Assembly (NCBI GenBank): GCA_937995535.1
Contig: CALKJU010000009.1
Span: forward strand, 178,692 to 242,691
Origin: an uncultured Alphaproteobacteria bacterium
Lineage (GTDB): Bacteria > Pseudomonadota > Alphaproteobacteria > Geminicoccales > Geminicoccaceae
DNA length: 64,000 nt
Direction: 5' to 3'
Within the stretch, counting starts at the first letter, position 1. Each line of letters starts with the position of its first letter. The notes under the pieces were generated by a model. The model was not told the origin of the DNA. It was given only the letters and a program-made list of their open reading frames with translations, and ran no database searches. Shown in pieces: positions 56,791-64,000 of the stretch. The position numbers were made by a program, and so were the translations under genes.

Positions 56791-58095
56791 TCACCCCGGA
56801 CGCGCGTCCGCCGGCGCTTCTCCCCGGATCCCGAGAAGCCCCTCGGGGCGGAGCACGAGCACGGCGACGAGCAGGCCGAACACCGCCACCTCGCGCCACG
56901 CCGAACCGACATAGGCGGCGGTCCACGCCTCGCTCAGCGCCACCACGAGGGCTCCGAGCAGCGCACCTGGCAGGGAGCCGATCCCGCCCAGGATGGCGGC
57001 GGTCAGCCCCTTGAGCGCCACGACCGCCCCCATCCTGAAGTTGACCACGCCGTATTGGGCGGCGGCGAAGACGCCGGCGGCGGCGACCGCAGCGCCGGCT
57101 ACCATGAAGGCGATCCGCATCGTCCGCGCGACGTCGACGCCGAGGAGCGCCGCCATGCGCGGATCCTGGGCACAGGCGCGCATCCGTCGCCCGAGTGCGG
57201 TGCGCTCGCCCAGCCGCCAGAGCAGGACACACAGGCCGAGCGCGGCGGCGCCGACGGCGACGTGCCCCTTGCTGATATGGAGGTCGAACCCGGTGCCGGG
57301 GGCCACCTGCCAGGTCGTCGCGTCGGTCAGCAGGACGTAATGGGTCCGCGGGCCCTGGCTCAGCCGCACCCATTCCTGCAGCGCCACGGCGAGGCCGATC
57401 GACGCGATCAGCGGCACCGTGCTCGCCGCACCCCGGGTCGGCGCGAAGACGGTCCGCTCCATTAGCCATCCGGCCGCCGCACCGATCGCGACTCCCGACA
57501 CGACCGCGGCGGCGAGCAGCGCCGCGATCGGCACCGCCGGGCGAAGCGCGGCCACGGTGACGACGAGCACGAACGCACCCACGGTATAGAGCGGGCCGAA
57601 AGCGAGGTTGATCACCCGCGTCAGCGCGAAGACGATCGTGAAGGCGATCGCTACGAGAGCGTAGACGGCGGCGACGCTCAGGCCGTTGACCGTCTGCTGG
57701 GCGAGGTAGGCGAGCCGCGTGCCGGCGGTGCGCTGGACCGCCTCGCCGGTCTCGTAGGCTTGCGCCCGCAGCATCTTGTAGGCCTGCTGCACGTCGTAGC
57801 GGCTGAGCCGGCCGTAGCGGCTGCTGACCACCTCCGCGATCTGCCAGGCCCCCGCGGTGCGATCACGCGGCAGGAACCAGCACAGCAGGCTGCCTTCGGT
57901 CTCGTCGCCGGCGCCGGCGCCGCGCCAGGTCAGGCGGATGGCATAGGGCTCCGCTGGGCCCTGGTCGCGCCGCTCGATCCTCAGGTCTTGCGGTGCGGCG
58001 ACGAAGACCGGCAGCAGCTCGCGACAGCGGCGCTCCGGCTCGTCGGCCGAGGCCGTCGCCGCCGCGGCCAGGAGCGCCAAGGCGAGCAAGATCAC
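56791..58095 (-). CDS. LivH-type ABC permease with exported N-terminal extension
   Basis: A 434-residue protein. From about residue 130 it is a branched-chain amino acid permease: QQTVNGLSVAAVYALVAI, TRVINLAFGPLYTVGAF and the C-terminal GGIGSLPGALLGALVV. The first 120 residues are extra: a signal-like segment, then a predicted extracytoplasmic domain with two Cys (ERRCREL and SLLCWF) and a helical stretch. LivH proteins normally lack this part. There is no LivM, LivG, LivF or LivJ gene in the window. The GTG at 58095 overlaps the stop of the aldolase gene (GTGA), and tctC follows after 55 bases. Confidence 0.82.
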   Translation of the reverse strand: MILLALALLAAAATASADEPERRCRELLPVFVAAPQDLRIERRDQGPAEPYAIRLTWRGAGAGDETEGSLLCWFLPRDRTAGAWQIAEVVSSRYGRLSRYDVQQAYKMLRAQAYETGEAVQRTAGTRLAYLAQQTVNGLSVAAVYALVAIAFTIVFALTRVINLAFGPLYTVGAFVLVVTVAALRPAVPIAALLAAAVVSGVAIGAAAGWLMERTVFAPTRGAASTVPLIASIGLAVALQEWVRLSQGPRTHYVLLTDATTWQVAPGTGFDLHISKGHVAVGAAALGLCVLLWRLGERTALGRRMRACAQDPRMAALLGVDVARTMRIAFMVAGAAVAAAGVFAAAQYGVVNFRMGAVVALKGLTAAILGGIGSLPGALLGALVVALSEAWTAAYVGSAWREVAVFGLLVAVLVLRPEGLLGIRGEAPADARPG

Positions 58096-58880
58096 GCGGG
58101 TGATGGGGCATCCCCGGCGAGCGCGGCGCGGACACGGGCGATGTCGGCGCGCGCCGCGTCGCGCAGCAGCGGCACGTCACCGGCCCCGGCGACGAGCTGA
58201 TAGCCGCGCGCGAACAGCGTTGCCGTCCCGGCGGCGGCGGACGGGACGGTGCCGAGCGGCTTGCCCGCCCGCCGTACGCCGGCTTCGGCCTGCGCCACAA
58301 GCGCCGCCACCTCGGGGCGGTCGAGCCGCTCGAGCAGACCGACCGAGCCGGCGAGGTCGTTGACCCCGATCAGCACCATGTCAATGCCGTCGACGGCCGC
58401 GATCGCCTCAGCGCGGGCGGCGGCAGTGGCGCTCTCGATCTGCGCGATCAACAGCAGCTCGGCATTGGCCCAAGCGAGGTAGTCGCTCTCGAAACCGTAG
58501 CGCGAGCAGCGCATCGCCGGCGCGGCGTAGCCGCGCCGGCCGTCGGGCGGATAGCGACAGGCGGCCACCGCCGCGGCTGCCTCCTCGGCCGTCTCGACCA
58601 GCGGCACCATGATCGACTGCGCGCCCAGGTCGAGCACCCGCTTGAGATAGACCTGGTCGTTCCACGGCACGCGGACGATCACCGGGCACACGACAGCGGC
58701 ACCGGCCCGCAGCAGGTCCGCGGTCTGGGCCAACGACGCCGCGCCGTGCTCGTTGTCGACGACGAGGAAGTCGTAACCGGCACAGCCGAGCAGCTCGGCC
58801 AGGGCCGGGCTGGCGAGGCTCAGCCACGCCCCGTAGAGCCGGTCGCCCGCTCGCAGCCGACGCTTGAGCTCGTTGCGCAT
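58092..58880 (-). CDS. HpcH/HpaI-family aldolase
   Basis: A 262-residue class II aldolase. LYGAWLSLASPALAELL, DFLVVDNEHGAAS (with catalytic-type His and acidic metal ligands), QSIMVPLVETAEEAAAAV, the RRGYA segment and IAQIESATA (metal-binding Glu) form the family pattern. Members cleave 2-keto-3-deoxy acids or 4-hydroxy-2-oxo acids to pyruvate and an aldehyde. It is the first gene of a minus-strand run with a permease, tctCBA and an SDR, suggesting catabolism of an imported organic acid. ATG at 58880. Confidence 0.9.
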   Translation of the reverse strand: MRNELKRRLRAGDRLYGAWLSLASPALAELLGCAGYDFLVVDNEHGAASLAQTADLLRAGAAVVCPVIVRVPWNDQVYLKRVLDLGAQSIMVPLVETAEEAAAAVAACRYPPDGRRGYAAPAMRCSRYGFESDYLAWANAELLLIAQIESATAAARAEAIAAVDGIDMVLIGVNDLAGSVGLLERLDRPEVAALVAQAEAGVRRAGKPLGTVPSAAAGTATLFARGYQLVAGAGDVPLLRDAARADIARVRAALAGDAPSPA

Positions 58881-59409
58881 GACCCCGCCGCCTCCACCTG
58901 ACGTTCGCAGCCTAAGGCGGGCGTCTGAAGCTGGGCAACGACACCCGTCGCCGGCCCGCCATGCGTTCCCCGCATTGCTGCCGAACGAACGGAGCATGAA
59001 AATGCCCGTAAAGTTGTATCTACCGCAAGCTGAGAAACCACAGTGGCGCTGTTTTGCACAGCGGCGTCACTGGAACGCTTGTCTCGCGCTTGTGAGCAGC
59101 GGAGTATGGAGGGGCCGTTGACGGGTCCGGCTTGGGCTCTAGGCTTGGGCGGGGTCTGGGTAGGCAGCCGGTATGGTCCCTCGCCGGGCGAACGGCGGCG
59201 GTGTGGTGGTCGTCGGTTCGGGCCAGATACAGCACAAGCAAGACCACTCTACGCGTGCTCAGACGCGAGATCCGGGCACAATGGCATCTTGTGCCCTATT
59301 GTCGGGATTGTTGAACCAGTCCGCGATTTTTTACGCCACCGCATTGTGGTCTTTGTGTTTTGGCGGATTTCACAACCCCGTCTGTTGCCGTCCCGGCGTC
59401 GAATTAACT

Positions 59410-59438
59410 TTGAAACTTTGCCCGGAATGACCTAGTCT
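59410..59438 (+). promoter_or_regulatory. Possible promoter of the prkA-yeaH-spoVR cluster
   Basis: TTGAAA at 59410-59415 and TAGTCT at 59433-59438 are 17 bases apart. The -35 is good and the -10 is weak (three of six). The predicted transcript would begin near 59445 and include the hairpin at 59454-59481. A stress sigma factor could use a different element that I do not recognise. Confidence 0.3.
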
Positions 59439-59453
59439 ATCAACCAAGCCGAT

Positions 59454-59481
59454 CCTGCCGGACCGGAGCGGCTCCGGCAGG
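59454..59481 (+). repeat. Inverted repeat in the prkA leader
   Basis: CCTGCCGGA at 59454-59462 and TCCGGCAGG at 59473-59481 are perfectly complementary, with a ten-base G+C-rich loop that could itself form an alternative stem. It ends 24 bases before the prkA ATG and is not followed by a T-run, so it is more likely a leader structure affecting mRNA stability or translation than a terminator. Confidence 0.5.
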
Positions 59482-59505
59482 TGCCACTGCATGGGATGAA
59501 GGCGG

Positions 59506-61437
59506 ATGCAGCCTGAGCAGATCGATTTCGCCGCCATGATCGAGCAGGACCGCGCCGCGCGGCAGAAGCTCGAATGGCGCGGGACGCTGCTGGAATATCT
59601 TGATGTGGTGAAAGCCAATCCGCGGGTCGCCGACCTCGCGCACCGGCGCATCTACGACATGATCGTGAGTCCGGGGGTCCGGGAGCTCGACCTCGAGACG
59701 GACCCGAGGGCGAAGCGCGTCTTCGGTGACCAGACGGTCAAGATCTATGAATTTTTCAAGGACGAATTCTTCGGCATGGAGCGCACGCTCGACAAGATCG
59801 TGCGCTATTTCCACTCCGCCGCGATGGGCGGCGAGGAGGCCCGGCAGGTCCTCTATCTCATGGGTCCGGTCGGCTCCGGGAAGAGCTCGCTCGTGGAACG
59901 GCTCAAGCGCGGGCTGGAGGACCTCGAGCCGTTCTACGCTATCGACGGCTGCCCGATCCAGGAGCAGCCCCTGCACCTGATCCCGCGCCACCTGCGGCCG
60001 GCCTTCGAGGAGATGCTGGGCGTGCGGATCGAAGGCGACCTCTGTCCGGCGTGCCGCTGGCGCCTGAAGGAGGAGTTCGACGGCCGTTACGAGAACTTCC
60101 CGGTCCGGACACAGAGCTTCAGCCGGCGCGCACGGCGCGGCATTGGCGTGGTGCCGCCAGTCGATCCGAACAACCAGGACACGTCGGTTCTGATCGGATC
60201 GGAGGACATCTCGAAGCTCGATCGCTACTCGGAAGGCGATCCGCGCGTGCTCGAGCTGAACGGCGCCTTCAACGTGGGCAATCGCGGGCTCGTCGAGTTC
60301 ATCGAGGTCTTCAAGAACGAGACCGAATATCTGCACACGATGATCACCGCGACACAGGAGAAGTTCGTGCCCGCTCCGGGGCGGCACGGGACGATCTACG
60401 TCGACACCTGCATCGTCGCCCACAGCAACGAGGCGGAGTGGCAGAAGTTCAAGGCCGACCACACCAACGAGGCGATCCTCGATCGGATCGTCGCGGTGCG
60501 CGTGCCGTACAATCTGCGCCTCTCCGAGGAGGTGAAGATCTACGAAAAGTTCCTGAAGCGCTCGAAGTTCAATGCGCGCATCGCACCGCACACGCTCGAG
60601 ATCGCGAGCATGTTCGCGATCCTCTCCCGGCTCGAGCCCACCGCCAAGTGCGACCTCGTCACCAAGCTCAAGCTGTATAACGGCGAGGAGGTGCTGGAGA
60701 AGGGGCGGCCGAAGAAACTGACCGCCCATGAGCTGCGCGAGGACGCCAAGCGCGAGGGCTTGTTCGGGATCAGCACGCGCTTCATCATGAAGGCGCTCGA
60801 CACCGCGCTGACCCAGAACGACGGCTCGATCCACCCGATCAACGTCCGCGAGGCGTTGATCGGGATGGTCAAGGAGGCCGACCTCGGCGACGACGTGCGC
60901 AAGCGCTATCTCGAGTTCCTGCAGGACACCCTGCACAAGATCTACCTCGACCTGCTCGAGAAGGACATCACCAAGGCGTTCGTCTTCAGCTTCCAGGGCC
61001 AGGCCGAGACTCTGTTCCAGAACTATCTCGACCACGCCGAGGCCTTCGTGACCAAGACCAAGGTCAAGGACCCGGTGACCCGCGACGAGATGCAGCCGGA
61101 CGAGAGCTTCCTCAAGTCGATCGAGGAGCAGATCGCCATCATCGGTCCGGCGGCTGACGGGTTCCGCCAGGAGGTCATCGCCTATCTGTGGTCGGCGACG
61201 CGGCGCGGCGAGAAGATCGCGTACAGCTCGTACGAGCCGCTCAAGGAGGCGATCGAGAAGAAGCTGATGAATTCGGTGCGTGACATTTCACGGATCATCA
61301 CCAAGGCGCGGACCCGCGACGACGAGCAGCGCCAGAAATATGACGCCATGGTCGAAAACCTGATCGGGCAGGGCTACAACGAGGAAAGCATCGACACGAT
61401 CCTCAAATACGCGGCGAACCATCTGTGGAAGGACTGA
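59506..61437 (+). CDS. prkA: PrkA-family serine protein kinase (YeaG)
   Basis: A 643-residue protein. The N-terminal AAA-like domain has its Walker A motif LMGPVGSGKSS near residue 121, and the C-terminal third is the PrkA kinase-like domain (DPVTRDEMQPDESFLKSIEEQI). TNEAILDRIVAVRVPYNLR and the SRLEPT segment are family hallmarks. PrkA/YeaG is a cytosolic stress-associated kinase of nitrogen-starved, stationary or sporulating cells; the Bacillus protein has also been described as an AAA+ protease. The ATG at 59506 has an AAGGCGG stretch directly upstream. It heads the conserved trio with YeaH and SpoVR. Confidence 0.96.
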   Translation: MQPEQIDFAAMIEQDRAARQKLEWRGTLLEYLDVVKANPRVADLAHRRIYDMIVSPGVRELDLETDPRAKRVFGDQTVKIYEFFKDEFFGMERTLDKIVRYFHSAAMGGEEARQVLYLMGPVGSGKSSLVERLKRGLEDLEPFYAIDGCPIQEQPLHLIPRHLRPAFEEMLGVRIEGDLCPACRWRLKEEFDGRYENFPVRTQSFSRRARRGIGVVPPVDPNNQDTSVLIGSEDISKLDRYSEGDPRVLELNGAFNVGNRGLVEFIEVFKNETEYLHTMITATQEKFVPAPGRHGTIYVDTCIVAHSNEAEWQKFKADHTNEAILDRIVAVRVPYNLRLSEEVKIYEKFLKRSKFNARIAPHTLEIASMFAILSRLEPTAKCDLVTKLKLYNGEEVLEKGRPKKLTAHELREDAKREGLFGISTRFIMKALDTALTQNDGSIHPINVREALIGMVKEADLGDDVRKRYLEFLQDTLHKIYLDLLEKDITKAFVFSFQGQAETLFQNYLDHAEAFVTKTKVKDPVTRDEMQPDESFLKSIEEQIAIIGPAADGFRQEVIAYLWSATRRGEKIAYSSYEPLKEAIEKKLMNSVRDISRIITKARTRDDEQRQKYDAMVENLIGQGYNEESIDTILKYAANHLWKD

Positions 61438-61447
61438 TCCGGCAGCG

Positions 61448-62656
61448 ATGAGCACCGTCTTCCGGCCGTACTCCGAATCGGACGCGCTGCGCTCGGATCG
61501 CAGCGCTGCCGACCGCAAACGGCACCGGGAGAAGCTGCGGCGTCTGATCCGCGACAACATCGCCGACATCATCGCCGAAGAGAGCATCATCGGGCGGGAT
61601 CGGGACCGGATCATCAAGGTGCCGATCCGCGGCGTTCGCGAGTACCGCTTCACCTTCGGCGACAACGCCGGCGGGGTCGGCGCCGGAGACGGCAAGACCG
61701 AGCCCGGCCAGATCGTCGGCCAGAGCGGGCAGGCGAAGCAGAAGGGTCAAGGTCCGGCCGGCTCCGATCCCGGCGTCGACTACTACGAGACGGAGATCTC
61801 GCTCGACGAACTGGTCGACATCATGTTCGAGGATCTCGAGCTTCCCGACCTCGAGCGGAAGATCCTCAAGGAAGCGTTGTCGGAGCGGGTGGCCAAGCGC
61901 AAGGGCTACCGCAAGCAGGGCGTGCGCGTCCACCTCGACCGGCGCCGGACCGTGCGCGCCCGCGTCCGCCGGCAGATCGCCACCGGCAAGGTCACGCTGC
62001 CCGCCGATCACGACCCGTCGTCGGCGCCGGATGCCGTCGAACCCGAGGAGCGCTTTCCGTTCCGCAAGGACGACCTCACCTACCGACGGCTGGTTGTCGA
62101 CACCCGCGAGGAGAGCAATGCGGTCGTGGTCTGCATCATGGACACATCGGGGTCCATGGATCGTCTGAAGAAGTACCTCGCGCGGAGCTTCTTCTTCCTG
62201 CTCTTCCAGTTCGTCTGTACGCGCTACGAGAACGTCCAGCTCGTGTTCATCGGCCATCACACCCAGGCCAAGGAGGTAACGGAGGACGAGTTCTTCCACA
62301 AGGGCGAGTCCGGCGGCACCCTGATCTCGTCGGGCTACAAGAAGGCGCTCGAGATCATCCACGACCGTTACCATCCGGCACACTGGAACATCTACGCGTT
62401 CCACTGCTCGGACGGGGACAACTTCGACAGCGACAACGACGAGGCCCTGCGCGCCGCGGCGGAGCTGTGCGAGGTCTGCAACCTGTTCGGCTATGGGGAG
62501 ATCAAGCCGATGGGCTCGCACTACTATGAGAGCTCGATGCTCGAGCGGTTCCGGGCGCTCGACGCACGCAACTTCCAGTCGGTCCTGATCGAGCGGCGCG
62601 AGGACATCTGGCCGAGCTTCAAGGCCTTCCTGTCGCGCGACCGCTCCGAGCAGTAG
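61448..62656 (+). CDS. YeaH/YhbH-family protein (DUF444)
   Basis: A 402-residue protein that always accompanies PrkA and SpoVR. It starts with a highly charged helical region (RSAADRKRHREKLRRLIRDN) and has a von Willebrand A-like domain from about residue 215: CIMDTSGSMDRLKK is the MIDAS motif, and YAFHCSDGDNFDSDND lies near residue 320. It may be a partner or substrate of PrkA. It begins ten bases after prkA. Confidence 0.94.
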   Translation: MSTVFRPYSESDALRSDRSAADRKRHREKLRRLIRDNIADIIAEESIIGRDRDRIIKVPIRGVREYRFTFGDNAGGVGAGDGKTEPGQIVGQSGQAKQKGQGPAGSDPGVDYYETEISLDELVDIMFEDLELPDLERKILKEALSERVAKRKGYRKQGVRVHLDRRRTVRARVRRQIATGKVTLPADHDPSSAPDAVEPEERFPFRKDDLTYRRLVVDTREESNAVVVCIMDTSGSMDRLKKYLARSFFFLLFQFVCTRYENVQLVFIGHHTQAKEVTEDEFFHKGESGGTLISSGYKKALEIIHDRYHPAHWNIYAFHCSDGDNFDSDNDEALRAAAELCEVCNLFGYGEIKPMGSHYYESSMLERFRALDARNFQSVLIERREDIWPSFKAFLSRDRSEQ

Positions 62657-62672
62657 GAGGCGGTTTCGCCGG

Positions 62673-64000
62673 ATGACGAATTGGACGCTCGCCGACCTCG
62701 AGCATTGGGATGCCCGGATCCGCGACAAGGTCGCCGAGTTCGGGCTCGACTGCTACCCGCAGGAGTTCGAGATCTGCGATCAGAACGCCATGCTCGCTTA
62801 CATGGCGTACCACGGCATGCCGTCGCACTACCCGCACTGGAGCTTCGGCAAGTCGTTCGAGCAGACCAAGACGATGTACGATTACGGGGTGACCGGGCTG
62901 CCCTATGAGCTGGTCATCAACTCGGACCCCTGCCTCGCCTACCTGATGCGCGACAACTCGCTCTGCCTGCAGATCCTGACCATCGCCCACGTCTACGGTC
63001 ACAACGATTTTTTCAAGAACAACTTCACCTTCACCAGCGCCACCGAGGCGCGCCTGACGATCGAGGCCTTCAAGACCCGCGCCGACCGCGTCCGCCGCTA
63101 CATCGCCGATCCGTCGATCGGCGACGAGGCTGTCGAGGCCTTCCTCGACGCGGCGCATGCGCTGTCGCTGAATCGCCGGCGCAACCAGGCGATCCGCAAG
63201 CTCGATCGTGACGAGCAGCAGCAGCGCGCCATCGACGCCGCCACGCCTCCGCCGGATCCGTTCGAGCACCTGCACGCTCGTCGCGAACGCCCAGCGCCGG
63301 ATCTGCGCCGCGTGCCGCTCGAGCCCGAGGAGGACATCCTCCTCTTCATCCGCGACCACAACCGTGATCTCACCGACTGGCAACGCGACCTGCTGACCAT
63401 CGTCGACGAGGAGGCCCGCTACTTCATCCCGCAGATCGAGACGAAGATCATGAACGAGGGATGGGCCAGCTACTGGCACTACCGGATCCTGAACGCCCTC
63501 GACCTGTCCCCGGCTCTTCACCTCGAATTCCTGAAGCGCCACAACCAGGTCATCCGCCCCCTACGGGGAGGGATGAATCCCTACCACCTGGGCTACAAGA
63601 TCTTCGAGGCCATTCACGAACGATGGGAAACCCCCTCCGAGGAGGAGGAGAAGGAATACGACCGGCCCGGAGGACAGGGCGTCGAGAAGATCTTCCAGGT
63701 CAGGGAGGCGGACAGGGATGAATCCTTCTTGCGACAATACCTGACCGAAGACCTGATGCGGGAGCTTGACCTGTTCCAGCACGAGAAGAGGGGAACCGAC
63801 CGGGTCATCTCCCACGTCTCGACCCCGGAGGACTGGAAGGCGATCAAGGAAACCCTTCTCAAGAGCGTGGGACTGGGCAGCATGCCGGTCATCTCGATCG
63901 TGGAGGTGAAGACCCGGGGCGCACAGGAGATGGTCCTGCGACACGAGTTCGACGGCAGGGAGCTGGATGCCGAGTATGCGGACCGAACGCTCAGGCACGT
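62673..64000 (+). CDS. SpoVR family protein (YcgB), 3' end outside window
   Basis: The frame from the ATG at 62673 is open to the window end, giving 442 of the usual roughly 500 residues. PHWSFGKSFEQTKTMYDYG, YELVINSDPCLAYLM and NEGWASYWHYRIL are signature SpoVR blocks. A GGAGG Shine-Dalgarno sequence lies about ten bases upstream. SpoVR proteins act in sporulation in Bacillus and in stress or biofilm physiology elsewhere, with PrkA and YeaH. Codon use changes sharply after about 63455 (many AGG, CGA, GGA, GAA and TCC codons that are absent or nearly so before), although the protein family match continues without a break. Confidence 0.93.
   Translation, partial: MTNWTLADLEHWDARIRDKVAEFGLDCYPQEFEICDQNAMLAYMAYHGMPSHYPHWSFGKSFEQTKTMYDYGVTGLPYELVINSDPCLAYLMRDNSLCLQILTIAHVYGHNDFFKNNFTFTSATEARLTIEAFKTRADRVRRYIADPSIGDEAVEAFLDAAHALSLNRRRNQAIRKLDRDEQQQRAIDAATPPPDPFEHLHARRERPAPDLRRVPLEPEEDILLFIRDHNRDLTDWQRDLLTIVDEEARYFIPQIETKIMNEGWASYWHYRILNALDLSPALHLEFLKRHNQVIRPLRGGMNPYHLGYKIFEAIHERWETPSEEEEKEYDRPGGQGVEKIFQVREADRDESFLRQYLTEDLMRELDLFQHEKRGTDRVISHVSTPEDWKAIKETLLKSVGLGSMPVISIVEVKTRGAQEMVLRHEFDGRELDAEYADRTLRH

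Larger units (their letters stand above)
58881..59505. other. Gene-free region upstream of prkA and the aldolase operon
   Basis: About 625 bases with no convincing coding frame and a clearly lower G+C content than the genes, falling further towards prkA. It must contain the divergent promoters for the aldolase/Tct operon and for prkA. I see no tRNA or known riboswitch in it. A hairpin and a possible promoter are listed separately. Its length suggests a regulatory region or an unannotated small RNA. Confidence 0.5.

Noticed and set aside
53739..57014. A 1091-codon plus-strand open frame opposite tctA, tctB and tctC
   Set aside because: It is antisense to three conserved transporter genes and low-complexity; absence of stops is expected from the G+C bias of the opposite strand.
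58937..58969. A possible EcfG-type promoter (AACG and GTTCC on the minus strand) ahead of the aldolase operon
   Set aside because: The spacing is 24 bases, too long for the 16-17 bases of that promoter class.

Overview
This is a gene-dense, high-G+C stretch of bacterial chromosome in which almost every base is coding and many genes are translationally coupled (ATGA, GTGA and TGATG overlaps). The gene content (a RpoE/ChrR-type sigma/anti-sigma pair, TctABC transport, an aglEFGAK-like sugar operon, nth next to a DUF2244 gene, PrkA-YeaH-SpoVR) points to an alphaproteobacterium, possibly of the Rhodospirillales. That placement is an inference from gene content and codon use; no rRNA is present to settle it. 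I saw no tRNA, rRNA, CRISPR array, insertion sequence or prophage.

Layout. 1-6.8 kb: the 3' end of ftsH, an AbrB-family membrane protein, an EVE-domain protein, an EamA permease coupled to an M24-fold protein that has lost its metal ligands, a Uma2 nuclease-like protein, and a ureohydrolase coupled to an ATP-grasp ligase. 6.9-10.3 kb: a housekeeping run prs-rplY-pth-ychF. 10.3-12.1 kb: a YdcZ-type membrane protein and an M20 peptidase. 12.2-19.4 kb (minus strand): an alpha-glucoside uptake and hydrolysis operon with binding protein, two permeases, GH13 glucosidase and ATPase, plus a second paralogous binding protein, behind a LacI-type operator. 19.4-24.8 kb: a DUF900 hydrolase, a formylglycine-type sulfatase/phosphonate monoesterase, a second Uma2 protein, nth, a DUF2244 protein and dapB. 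24.9-29.1 kb: a nicotinamidase-like hydrolase, a type III polyketide synthase coupled to an ICMT-family methyltransferase, and acs.

29.5-36 kb: a TesA-like esterase divergent from a YbbA/YbbP-like ABC exporter, then CcdA, a Bax-inhibitor-1 protein and a lipoprotein. 36.0-44.3 kb (minus strand): rpmB and a complete nucleoside uptake and degradation operon (BmpA-like binding protein, ATPase, two permeases, a cytidine deaminase fused to purine nucleoside phosphorylase, deoC, deoA). 44.4-49.0 kb: Sua5, purD, argC, ilvA. 49.0-51.0 kb: a membrane-anchored receiver protein, an ECF sigma factor and its ChrR-like anti-sigma factor, whose N-terminal zinc site is lost. 51.1-53.0 kb: gluQRS and an alpha/beta hydrolase lipoprotein. 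53.0-58.9 kb (minus strand): HpaI-type aldolase, a LivH-type permease with an extra N-terminal domain, TctC, TctB, TctA and an SDR dehydrogenase, probably one organic-acid uptake and catabolism unit. 58.9-59.5 kb: the longest gene-free stretch. 59.5-64 kb: the stress cluster prkA-yeaH-spoVR, with spoVR cut off by the window end.

The observations most worth a second look are the single-frame cytidine deaminase/purine nucleoside phosphorylase fusion, the ChrR homologue with a broken anti-sigma zinc site, the abrupt change of codon usage inside spoVR, the coupled type III PKS/methyltransferase pair, the ureohydrolase/ATP-grasp pair, and the LivH permease with an exported N-terminal extension beside a Tct system.
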